NCBI RefSeq assembly: GCF_000003815.2 | Contig: NC_049979.1 | Coordinates: 30,907,366 to 30,941,720, forward strand | Reading direction: 5' to 3' | Length of the DNA stretch: 34,355 nt | Origin: Branchiostoma floridae | Taxonomy: Eukaryota; Chordata; Leptocardii; Amphioxiformes; Branchiostomatidae | Part shown: positions 25,882-34,355 of the stretch, in pieces | How positions within the stretch are numbered: position 1 is the stretch's first letter | Layout: each line of letters starts with the position of its first letter | Notes under the pieces: generated by a model | Told to the model about the DNA's origin: nothing | Databases searched by the model: none | The model's input: only the letters and a program-made list of their open reading frames with translations | Position numbers and translations under genes: made by a program

Positions 25882-28800
25882 TCAAGCGTTTACAGAGTAT
25901 TTGTTATCAGGCGACGTGCGCAGTCTATTTTTGAAGGAGCTGATGGTGCTAGCTGTACGGGTACTACTGGGGAGAGAGTTCCAGAGGGAAATTGCTCTGC
26001 TGACAAATGTTCTCTGAGATCGTGTAGTCTTGTATGCAGGAGTAGTCAAATGTTCACTGTTTCTTAGGGGGTAGCGGGAGTCGATAGCGGACGCTCGTGC
26101 ATGAGGAAGCAGACTTTGCAGGTGTGGGGGGCAACGTCCATTCAACAGTTTGTACATGGTTACTGCCGTGTGGAACTTGCGTCGGTACTGTAGTGACGGT
26201 AGGGATAGTTCGGAGTAGAGACGTTCGTATGAAGGGTACGGTAGTCCGAAGTGGCCACTGATAATCCTGGTGGTTTGATACTGGACAGATTCCAGAATCT
26301 TTTGGTCACGTTTGGTAAGGCCGGCCCAGACAATGTCAGCATACTCTAGACTTGGTCCTGTGATCATAGTGTATAGCCTGAGAAGTAGATTCTTCGGAAT
26401 CTTCTTTCGTAGAGCACATAGTAGTCCGGATGATCGTCTAGCCTTTGTTGAGATGATCTCTACGTGTGTTAACCAGGACAGGGTATTTGTGACTGACACC
26501 TAGGTGTTTATGACTGGTGACAACCTGTAAAACAGTTCCTCCTAGGATCACAGTAGGAATCGATCGTGGAAGGGCGCGAGACGTAATAAACATGACTTTG
26601 CACTTGTCTATATTAGCCTCTAGTTTCCATTTTGAAAGCTAGGTTGACACAGAGCTCAACTCACTGTTTAGTGATGCGACTACGCGGTCGATAGAGCGGT
26701 GGCAAGAAGACAGTGATGTATCGTCGGCAAATAGGTTTGTTTGGCACTGTCTATAAGGCTAGTGGCCAGATCGTTGATGTAAAGTATAAAAAGTGTCGGT
26801 CCGAGGACGGATCCTTGCGGCACTCCGGCTAATGGAGACTTCCATTCGGAGCCTACTCCCTGAATGACGACACGTTGTCGTCTATCGGAGAGATAGCTGG
26901 TGAACCAGTTGAGCATGGGGCCATTAATCCCGTATGTTTTTAATTTAGCAAGAAGTCCTGCGTGCCAGACCTTGTCAAAGGCCTTTCGGAGGTCAAGAAA
27001 TACGCAGCCTACAATTTGTCCTCTATCTATGACGTCGGTCCATTCCTCCATTAGTCGGCACAGCTGCAGTGCGGTGTTGTCAAGTGGTCTAAATCCGCTC
27101 TGGTGGTCAGTCAGTATCGGATTTATATGGGCAATTAGTCGCTTGTTCACCAGGGTTTCCATAACCTTTGACACTGCGCTCAGTAGTGATATAGGCCTGT
27201 AGTTGTTTTAGAGGTGGCGGCTACCGGCTTTGTGAATGGGGGTTACGTTAGCTTTTTTCCATTCCGAAGGTACCTGCCCGAGTTGGAGAGATTTGTTATA
27301 CAGGCAGGTTAGAGGAGCTGAGATCGGATCTGCTACTAGGCGTAAGAGCCTGGGGGATATTTCGTCGGGTCCACATGACTTTCCGATTTTCAGAGAACTT
27401 AGTTGTTGTCGTACTTCCTCAACTGACAGCTGAACAGAATCCAAGACTGTTCCAGAGACAATTGTCGGGTGGAATGTTGGACCTGGGTCATTCCCAGCGT
27501 GAAGATCAGTCTGGTTTATGAAGAAATTGTTCAGGGCATTAGCCTTTTCTTCCAGAGTCTCCAGTATGGCTGAACCGACTTTAAGAGCTGGGATACCCGT
27601 TGAGGTATTTCCCAGAGCAGATTTAGCATAAGTGAAGAATCGCCTGGTGTTGCCAGTCTCCACATCATTCACGAGTTCCTCAATGTAAGGTGACTCGGCC
27701 CTTCTTGTGAGTGCAGTCACTAGATTTCTTTGTCTTCTGTAGGTGGCCCACGTTACCTCAGTATTTATCCGTTTCGCTCTGGAGTGTAGGCGATGTTTTC
27801 TACGGATAGCTGTTTTGATCTCTTTGTTAGAATGTATCCAAGGCTTTGCTGTCCTAGTGGTAGAGACAAACTTGTGAGGGATGTGTTGTTTGCATATGGC
27901 AATGAACAGGTTGTACCATGAATCCCAGATGTCGTCCATGGAGTCAAAAACGTGGTTGATATCCCAGGGGGCGGCTGCAATGTGTTGGTGAAGGGTTTCA
28001 ATGTTCGCTTTGCTATACAATTAGACGAGGCGTTTTCCGCTGTGGTGGTTTGCATTCAGGTTGAGCGCAGTTGCTGTTGCAAGATGATCAAAGTCACCAA
28101 GGGGAGCTAAGGTGCCCGTTTGGTGACACATTACTGGATGGGAGGTGACAATCAGGTCCAACAAGTTCCTCCCACGGGTCGGTTCGTGAAGCACCTGTTC
28201 TAGACCATGGTTCATGAAAATAATGTCAAGTTGACGTCCCGGGTTGTCAGTTGTGTTGCTGTTAAGCCAGTTGCTGTTCTTTGCATTGAACTCTCCGAGG
28301 ATCACTTTAACAGCATGTGCTTGGTTCGTTGCTTTCTGAATCTGAATTTCGAATAGGTCAAAGAATGTGTCATCTGCTGGTGGCGGGCGATATGAATAAT
28401 TGATTAAGAGATTGGTATTGGCTTTGGTCACATCACACCAGATAGATTCTATCTCGTCATTCTCAAGATCACCACGTCTTGTCGTGTACAGAGAATCACT
28501 GACATGCATCATGACGCCACCTCCACGTCTGTTCCTGTCTTTCCGGTACACCTGGTACCCTTCCAGTTCAATATCACGGTCAACAATTTCACTACTTAGC
28601 CAAGTCTCAGTTACGCATAGAACACTGAACTTCATCGTGGATACCAAAGACCTGAGTTCTTCAATCTTGGGTAGTAAACTTCGAGCATTGAGATGCACCA
28701 TGGTCAGTAAGTTTTTCGAGTTTGGGTTCAGCAACAGTTCCGTCATGTCTGAAGCAGTATCAGGGTGTCTGATATTTTGTTGTGTGGGATCCATAGGTGG

Positions 28801-28902
28801 GGTAAGATAGGTGGATCCGGTTGTTACAATGTCCGTACCTATTTGCAATGACAAAGCGACGAGGAGAAATAACCAAATCGTTGTCAAAGGATTGTCGAAC
28901 AT
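25882..28902 (-). pseudogene. LINE ORF2: endonuclease-reverse transcriptase, disrupted
   Basis: ATG 28902 opens nine bases below the ORF1 stop. Endonuclease: HLNARSLLPKIEEL, CVTETWLS (catalytic Glu), RRGGGVMM, LGEFNAKNSNW (usual Asp of GDFN is Glu), then GDFDHLA (usual SDH is FDH). An in-frame TAA at 28023-28021 follows KRLV. The linker and RT fingers continue to a second in-frame TAA at 27210-27208, before NNYRPISLLS. RT motifs follow: VFLDLRKAFDKVWH, GVPQGSVLGPTLF. A one-base frameshift near 26750 precedes NLFADDTSLSS (catalytic FADD). A TAG then interrupts ST*LSKWKLE, and a further shift near 26500 precedes VTNTLSWLTHV and the C-terminal region to the stop at 25882. The protein cannot be made, so the copy could not move by itself. 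Confidence 0.9.
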
Positions 28903-28910
28903 AATGCCAT

Positions 28911-30302
28911 TTACTTAGGACCTTTCCTACCTTTCTTCCATGAGGAAGATGAAGGGAAAACTTTGGACTTGTAAGACACTAAGGCTTTACCAGGAGAAGG
29001 GAGCGTTTTAGTTGTCCCCTTCTCGTCTGCATCTTTTTTAGACTTTTTTTCAACTGCCCTGCCGTTTCGTCTTGCAGAGGTGTCCGAGTAATCAGACTCG
29101 CTAGGACTTGCATCTGCGTCTTTCTTTATCTTTTTTCCAGTTGCCTTTCCGGTTCGTCTTGCAGAGGTGTCCGAGTCGTCGGAGTCGCTCTGGCTTGAAG
29201 GGAGAGGTCGTTTGTGGACACTCTCTTCGTCTGTTTCGTATTCGGCGCCGATATCCCCTGAGTCGTCTAATTTGAGAAGGAGGCCGTCAGTTTGGCTGGT
29301 GACCAAGTCCTCTGTATCCTCCAAGTCCTCTGCATCCTCCATGTCAGTCTCACCGCCTGGCGGCTCTTTACCCCCGTCTTGGGACTCAGGCGTACTCACT
29401 ACCCCGTTTGGGGACTCAGGCGAACTCACCACTCCGTTTGGGGGCTCAGGCGTACTCACCACTCTGTTTTGGGGCTCAGCCGTACTCACCACCACCTTAG
29501 GGACTGTCGGTGTGTTGTCCTGTACTGAACTCTGACTGGTATACTCGTTTTCACCAGGTGTAACTGGTTTCTTTACGCTCTTGTCGTTCGGCTGTGTAGG
29601 GGTGATCTTGGTCCAGCTAGTGGTGACGTTCAGCCTGTTTGCAAAGCTTAGTTGGCACGACCTTGCAGAGTGACCTTCCCCTCCACAGATGTTACAGTTG
29701 ATGTCTTGGTCACAATCGGTGGTTACATGACCAATCTCAAAACAGCGGGTGCACTTAACGGCTGTACAAGCAGCGACAAAATGCTCGTCACTGCCACAGC
29801 GGTGACAGATCCTCGGCTGTCCGTTGTACCTAAAGGTCACAAGTTCACTGCCGATACGGATAGAATTCGGGATGTGCTTTGTGATCTTCATACGATACTG
29901 CCTAGTACCGGTCAGGATTTCAGGGAAACCTTGGTTCGCATAGGTAAGGAAACGGCTGTCCTCTACAGTACCAAACTCTCTGAGCCGATGGCGGATAAAG
30001 TTATCATCCATTTCAACAGGTATGCCAAAGGCTGTTATTAATGTCAACCCGGAGCCGTACAACTCGACATCGACTGCACTGTCAGATGTAAGTCGAGGGC
30101 TCACTTTGGCGAGGGATGATTGGGACTTGAAGGTGATCTCAGATACTCCCCTTGTTCTGCGTTGTATTCCCACGATGTCCGTCAGTGGGTTTACCCCATG
30201 TTTTTTTAACAGTTCAATGGCATCACTAAACTGGGCATCTTCGACCTGGAGAAATGTAACCTTAACGCTGCGCTGCCTGGTGAATTTAGACACGGTAGGC
30301 AT
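28911..30302 (-). CDS. LINE ORF1: gag-like RNA-binding protein with three CCHC zinc knuckles
   Basis: An uninterrupted frame of 463 codons from ATG 30302. Residues about 1-150 form an RRM-like region typical of ORF1/ZCCHC3-like gag proteins (VKVTFLQVEDAQFSD; SELVTFRYNGQP). Three CX2CX4HX4C knuckles follow: CHRCGSDEHFVAAC, CTRCFEIGHVTTDC, CNICGGEGHSARSC. The C-terminal half is low-complexity: four 10-residue VVST(P/A)EPxN repeats, then an acidic stretch, then two copies of SDTSARR..G.A..KK.KKDAD. It would bind the element RNA to form the ribonucleoprotein. Intact, unlike ORF2. Confidence 0.88.
   Translation of the reverse strand: MPTVSKFTRQRSVKVTFLQVEDAQFSDAIELLKKHGVNPLTDIVGIQRRTRGVSEITFKSQSSLAKVSPRLTSDSAVDVELYGSGLTLITAFGIPVEMDDNFIRHRLREFGTVEDSRFLTYANQGFPEILTGTRQYRMKITKHIPNSIRIGSELVTFRYNGQPRICHRCGSDEHFVAACTAVKCTRCFEIGHVTTDCDQDINCNICGGEGHSARSCQLSFANRLNVTTSWTKITPTQPNDKSVKKPVTPGENEYTSQSSVQDNTPTVPKVVVSTAEPQNRVVSTPEPPNGVVSSPESPNGVVSTPESQDGGKEPPGGETDMEDAEDLEDTEDLVTSQTDGLLLKLDDSGDIGAEYETDEESVHKRPLPSSQSDSDDSDTSARRTGKATGKKIKKDADASPSESDYSDTSARRNGRAVEKKSKKDADEKGTTKTLPSPGKALVSYKSKVFPSSSSWKKGRKGPK
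29381..29512 (-). repeat. 30-bp coding minisatellite in ORF1
   Basis: Four units of GGACTCAGGCGTACTCAC(T/C)A plus CC(C/G)TTTGGG-like ends, in frame, encode the VVST(P/A)EPxNG repeats. Unit heads lie near 29391, 29420, 29451 and 29481. Confidence 0.85.
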
Positions 30303-30675
30303 CTTCAGACTCAGTGTTTGGCGGGAAAAACCAGACACTTGGCGGTTACTATAGAAACCGCTCCCAGATGGGGCTAGCCTGACCGTGCGTCCGCGTGCTT
30401 CAACCCGCTAACGAGGGGTCTTGACAGCCGAGTCCGCGTGCCGCACCCTACTAACAAGAGGAGGGGATCCTGCCTTGACAGCTGGGAGATGCCACCCTTA
30501 GTTTAAGGGGTGGTGGCGACACACTTTACAGGTTTCAGTGGAATCAAGACTTGAAATTAACCAAGCAGAATACGTGTAGAATGCGACACTGACCTGTGAG
30601 ACTAATACTTTGAGCGAGATAAGCGTCCTCGAAGGTCTGGTGGATCGATCCGGAGGTAAACCGCAGTCCGGTCCT
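30303..30675 (-). other. probable LINE 5' untranslated region
   Basis: GC-rich sequence between ORF1 and the inverted repeat, with no supported coding. TTGACAGC(C/T)G recurs at 30421 and 30475. It most likely belongs to the LINE leader; its true boundary cannot be placed. Confidence 0.4.
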
Positions 30676-30935
30676 ACCAGCACGTCACCGGAACGTACTG
30701 CGCCTGCGCGAAAAGTATAGACATGCTAAACCTTGCTAAACCCCCGGTTTACTAAAGGGCCGCATTTAAGAAAGTACGTGCGTATATAAGGGTAGAATCC
30801 CGTGTACGTTTTACATGAAACCATGTCTCTAACATATACTGTGCAACAAGCGGGATTTCAATGCAACGTTGACCAAACCAAGCCCCAAAGCACCAGGGTT
30901 CGCGCAGGCGCAGTACGTTCCGGTGACGTGCTGGT
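30676..30935. repeat. perfect 37-bp inverted repeat with 186-base spacer
   Basis: Arms 30676-30712 and 30899-30935 are exact reverse complements. Each holds TGCGCCTGCGCG (NRF-1-like) next to TCCGGTGACGTGC (CRE-like core) in right-arm sense. The spacer has a TATATAAG box at 30784-30791. A plus-strand frame (30802-31011) shows no domain and is not called. Confidence 0.9.
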
Positions 30936-31979
30936 CCTACCACGCGTGAGCCAGGCGGGGTGGGGGCCCCGCGTGACCGAGGGGAGACCGATGGAGGGGT
31001 TCGGCGGTTGAAAAACGTCCGTATCTCAGACAAGTCCAGACATACAAACAAAGTTCACACACCGAGGTGGTCTCCACAGTCTCGGAAACTATCCACAATC
31101 AAAACTGGACCTAACCAGCCGGCATGCGGGGCAAAATCGTACGTGATGGAAAAAAAAACAATCTTTAGTTTAGGATAAATTGTTCTTATTTTCTTGTAGT
31201 GTACCTAACGTGCCGCAATCCAGTGAATGTATATCCGAGTAGATCCTCTCAGTACTCTTCGACGCGTCTTCCAGTGCGGAAAATGTGTGATCATTCGGTT
31301 TCCAGTGCTGAAGATGGTTTCAGCTTTTGGTCTACAGTGCTGGATGTTCGTAAGCACTGGTCTTCAATGTAGGTTTTGCTAGTATGCTAGAACAAATGTT
31401 GTTGCAGGTACCAATTAAAATGTGCAGTCCAGAACAGAGAATGTTTCTTTATTATGTAAAATAATAATAAAAACAATATCCGTCCAAATTGCAGCACCAA
31501 TACCATGTAACCTATTGGCCAGCTATTACAGCAATCGATAAAATGATGAAAATTGAATAAGTCATTAAATGCAGATTATCCATGAGCTAGCTTCAAATGT
31601 ATTGAATTGTACATCCGGTCTTGCCACATAGCTCTAATAGCCGTATGTAGAACAATGTGTTCAGCACCCAGGAAAAAACTAACAGATTACAATGTTTATT
31701 TTTCTTATAAATAAAGCCCTGATGTTTGGAAGACCACAGAATTTTTTACTTGTGGTATCTGCAATCCATATCAATAATAAAGACAGTTTCTGATGAAATG
31801 ATGCATTATCTCCTTGCTAAATCCATTTTTCCGACTCCAGGCTAAATGCGAGATACATTTGTTAATATCTTATTAAAAGTAATACCTAAAGTTACTAGTA
31901 TATAGACATGTGTACATATCGCATGCTTTCTTCAGGTGGGAGGTCGGTCGTTGACCCCTCTGGCCAGTGGAAAATTACC
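30936..31979. other. intergenic DNA with a weak CCAGTGC repeat
   Basis: Around 31268-31375 the word TTCCAGTGC(G/T)GAA or a variant recurs three to four times at about 35-bp spacing. Otherwise nothing is recognised. Confidence 0.4.
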
Positions 31980-32600
31980 CCAAATCCCCAAATATATCAT
32001 TTTGAAGTGGTTAATGCCAGAAATTATACATGGGTCATTTGAATAAATATCTAGTGCACTTATTACCAAAATTTAGGTGATTTGGTAGCAAGACCAGGGA
32101 AAAGGAGTCAAAAGCGTACGTTTTTGGCCAAACAATGGCCCAAAAATCCCAAAACATTTTGTTGTACTGTATGCCAAAAGTGTTATTGAATCCATGTGCA
32201 CATATGTAGATGGCACTCCTATGCCGAATTTTTAGGTCATTTGGTTGTTACATGAGGGTACAGGAGGCAAAAATGTCCTTTTTGGGGCCAAAAATAGCAA
32301 AAGTAACCATTTTGTTGTACCGTATGCCAAACCTATTAATGGATCTTTATGCATTGGCATATAATCAATGCACCTCTGTACCAAATTCAAGGTCATTCGG
32401 CTGTAATACCAGGGTACAGGGGGCCAAAATGTACATAAAATTGCAAAAAAACATGAATAAAATCATTTTAAAGGCAGATATGAAAAAAATTAAGAACAAA
32501 AACAGGAGGGTATTGGCCGACTCTACCCTTGTGCCAAATTTCAAGTCATTCGGTCCAGGAATGACGGAGTTGATTCGATTTAAATATTTGACAGGAGAAA
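31980..32600. repeat. ~156-bp diverged tandem repeat, four units
   Basis: The anchor A(G/A)GT(C/G)ATT(T/C)GG recurs at 32075, 32234, 32390 and 32543 (spacings 159, 156, 153-154). Two middle units share GGGTACAGG(A/G)GGC(A/C)AAAATG and CATTTTGTTGTAC(T/C)GTATGCCAAA. An open frame at 32210-32659 follows from the repeat. Confidence 0.75.
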
Positions 32601-32929
32601 GAAAGAAAGAAGAAACATTACGAATAAAATATATTTCACGATACCTATGGTACGGCTGAAATGTAATAACAACATTATTGATGCTTGCGAAAAGTGAGGT
32701 AATCGACGTCATTGGTAAGGTGAAAACAGTTATGTGATGCCTGGTTACGTGATTAAAAAAAATACAATTAAAACTTTCTTGTTGCCAGGAATAATGTCAC
32801 CAAAAACCGGGAGTAACTTTTGGGTGCCACTACCTGTTCGTCGTAAACAAAAAGTCGTATGACGATCATCATTTTAAAGTGAAATGTATGGATAAACTAG
32901 AGTTCGGCGACCTCATACATCCATGAAAT

Positions 32930-33510
32930 ACTTAGAGCTTTTGTAAATTTTATGCAAATGACTTCCACATTTACATGATTTATGCATAGTAATGTTCATT
33001 ATTGACTAACATACACATGCCGCAAGTATGGAATTCACATCATTAATCATTAAGTGGTTTTACCATTTTCGTATCTATTATGCAAATCAGTTCCTTATTA
33101 GCATATTTGGTATCTGCTTATGTTCCATCAATAAAAATTTACATTTATGTTGCATTTATTGAAGTCCAGATATTGAAAACAATGGAATAATGCAATTTCC
33201 ATATTGATTATGCAAATTAAATCCTCATTTGTATAACATGCATATCATTATGAACATCTTTGCCTAAGCTATTCGCATACCTAAAGTGATGTCAATCCGT
33301 CATTCCTTTCTGCAGTTAAGGTGCAGTTTTCACATAAATGTCCTTGCAGTTCCAGGGGGCTGAAACTTGCCCCACTTTGGCATGACGCTGAAAGCTATCT
33401 ACCACCCAAATGTAAAGACTATATCATATCTGTGACAAGAGATACATGGATAAAACTGCTACGATAGATCACTCTCATTAATTATGCAAATGTACTCATT
33501 TTTGCATAAT
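32930..33510. repeat. ~129-bp degenerate repeat with ATGCAAAT octamers
   Basis: Exact ATGCAAAT at 32952, 33080, 33210 and 33484 (spacings 128, 130, 274). Each is followed by a TCC(T/A)(C/T)ATT...GCATA-like tail. It may lie in the 3'UTR or just downstream of the sulfotransferase gene. Confidence 0.65.
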
Positions 33511-34046
33511 TAATATTTTATTTTGTACAATATTGTCTAAGGTACCTACATACCAAAAATCATGAAAATGTGATTTTTAAGAATACATTGCTTTTTTGCA
33601 AAATAATAGTATTGTTTTTGTGGAAAAGTACCAGATAGTAACGAAATTTAAGGGATAATAAGTCGACTTTACTTTATTTTGTGATATGGTCCGCAATCTC
33701 AGATTTCAAATGATGACGTCACAAATTCATTTTTTTTCATGCGTATGTTATAATATATAAATTTGATAATTCATATTATACAATTCATGTAAAACAATAT
33801 GGGAAATACATATTATGCATATTGCTGAAACCGTAAATATTGTCAAATACGCATATTAGCAGTCCATGGCAACACTAAAAAAATACATTTTTGCCAATGA
33901 AAATGTCAGAGTAGATTTTGCTAGGGTACATTTTGAGGCTCTAGCCTCTAGCAAAAGCTAGTCAGGCATTATGCTACGCAAATCCGGCGCGGGATTAAAA
34001 AAATACTCAAAAGCCTCCTCCCGGTCTGTATAGTGTAAAATCATTC
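33511..34046 (-). other. probable 3'UTR/downstream region of the sulfotransferase gene
   Basis: AT-rich, no exon. TTTATT at about 33672 would read as an AATAAA signal on the minus strand, about 370 bases past the stop. CTAGCCTCTAGCAAAAGCTAG near 33942-33962 can form a short hairpin. Confidence 0.35.
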
Positions 34047-34301
34047 TTAACGGCCGAACAGTCGTCTGATGTCATCATTAAAGTCATACCCAAACATCTC
34101 ATAATCTGCCCCAAACTTCTCCTTAATCCGCCACAAGTCTTCTATAGGTATTTGTTTGTAAAAGTCCCAAAACAGCCTATCGCCTTTCCTCTGTCGAACT
34201 TCAGGGAGTTGGTCTTCCCTCCCGACGATTCCAGCCTTTCTAAAGAAAAGCGGGTAGTCCTGCGCTATTGTTTCCGTGTGTACGATGAAATCATAGTCGA
34301 T
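34047..34301 (-). CDS. carbohydrate sulfotransferase, C-terminal exon (partial gene)
   Basis: The last coding exon begins after acceptor CTTGATTTTCAG at 34301 and ends at TAA 34049-34047, 84 residues. IDYDFIVHTETIAQDYPLFF near the start and DYEMFGYDF near the end match the closing part of the Golgi HNK-1/chondroitin-type sulfotransferase family (Sulfotransfer_2; CHST8-14-like). There a YD(F/V)...ET segment and a final FGYD(F/Y) are conserved. These type II Golgi enzymes move sulfate from PAPS to glycan sugars. The PAPS-binding motifs and transmembrane anchor would be encoded upstream, beyond 34355. The subfamily cannot be told from this piece. Confidence 0.8.
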   Translation of the reverse strand: MDYDFIVHTETIAQDYPLFFRKAGIVGREDQLPEVRQRKGDRLFWDFYKQIPIEDLWRIKEKFGADYEMFGYDFNDDIRRLFGR

Positions 34302-34355
34302 CTGAAAATCAAGCACACTTTATTATCATTATTTTCTTAAACTTATAATGCAATT

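Larger units (their letters stand above)
25476..30302 (-). mobile_element. nearly full-length non-LTR retrotransposon, CR1/L2/Jockey group
   Basis: Two consecutive frames, ORF1 (gag-like) then ORF2 (endonuclease-RT), are followed by a 3' region ending in a short pentamer tail (AATCAAATCAAATCAAA on the minus strand, 25479-25496). That tail type is usual for CR1/L2-group LINEs. Zinc-knuckle ORF1 plus APE-type endonuclease and RT place it in the CR1-Jockey group; the exact clade is not settled. The 5' limit is unknown and extends past the ORF1 ATG, perhaps to 30.4-31.0 kb. No target duplication was identified. Confidence 0.9.

Noticed and set aside
30802-31011. Plus-strand gene after the TATATAAG box
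   Set aside because: The 69-codon frame crosses one arm of the inverted repeat, shows no domain and no downstream exon.
32210-32659. 149-codon plus-strand frame
   Set aside because: It follows the 156-bp tandem repeat; repeated peptide phrases mirror DNA units.

Overview
The window looks like intron-rich animal DNA. It has GT-AG spliced coding exons on the minus strand, several families of short inverted-repeat transposons, two non-LTR retrotransposons (LINEs) and a tRNA-derived SINE. The gene and repeat style best fits an invertebrate deuterostome, most likely an amphioxus (Branchiostoma). That is inference; no species-specific marker was tested.

Layout. 1-892: TTTACC-rich repeat with an 81-bp tandem duplication. 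893-10768: a minus-strand gene of unknown function with at least five exons. Exons 1-4 join in frame through clean splice sites, and the last exon is cut by a 280-base assembly gap (2041-2320). Its introns and 3'UTR carry hAT-type MITEs (three copies, two with near-perfect 8-bp target duplications), a pogo-like TA element hosting one of them, and a TTAA-flanked MITE. 10777-16735: two arrays of one 52-bp palindrome-rich repeat (one abuts the gene's ATG, the other has about 17 copies), two blocks of GGATCCG-rich tandem repeats, and two TTAA (piggyBac-like) MITEs. One MITE sits inside a copy of the 52-bp repeat. Two weak exon candidates lie at 12926-13870 and one at 17770-17838.

19051-21810: a decayed minus-strand LINE whose open reading frame is split by a CAC-ended transposon (19501-21372). 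That transposon is itself split by a TTAA MITE (19871-20746). Removing the middle element plus one copy of a 3-bp duplication restores the LINE reading frame, so the order of insertion can be read directly. 22207-24226: a 3-copy tandem repeat, a SINE with an 11-bp target duplication, and a fourth, end-damaged TTAA MITE.

25476 to beyond 30302: a nearly full-length minus-strand LINE of the CR1/L2/Jockey type. It has an intact gag-like ORF1 with three CCHC zinc knuckles. Its ORF2 (endonuclease plus reverse transcriptase) is broken by in-frame stops and frameshifts. Upstream lies a perfect 37-bp inverted repeat. 31980-33510: two diverged tandem repeat blocks, one with an exact ATGCAAAT octamer roughly every 129 bp. 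34047-34301: the last coding exon of a carbohydrate sulfotransferase, continuing off the right edge.

The two host genes do not appear functionally linked. Most of the window is repeat DNA, and its main interest is the layered insertion history and the unusual shared structure within the TTAA MITE family. I found no operon, CRISPR array, rRNA or convincing tRNA gene.
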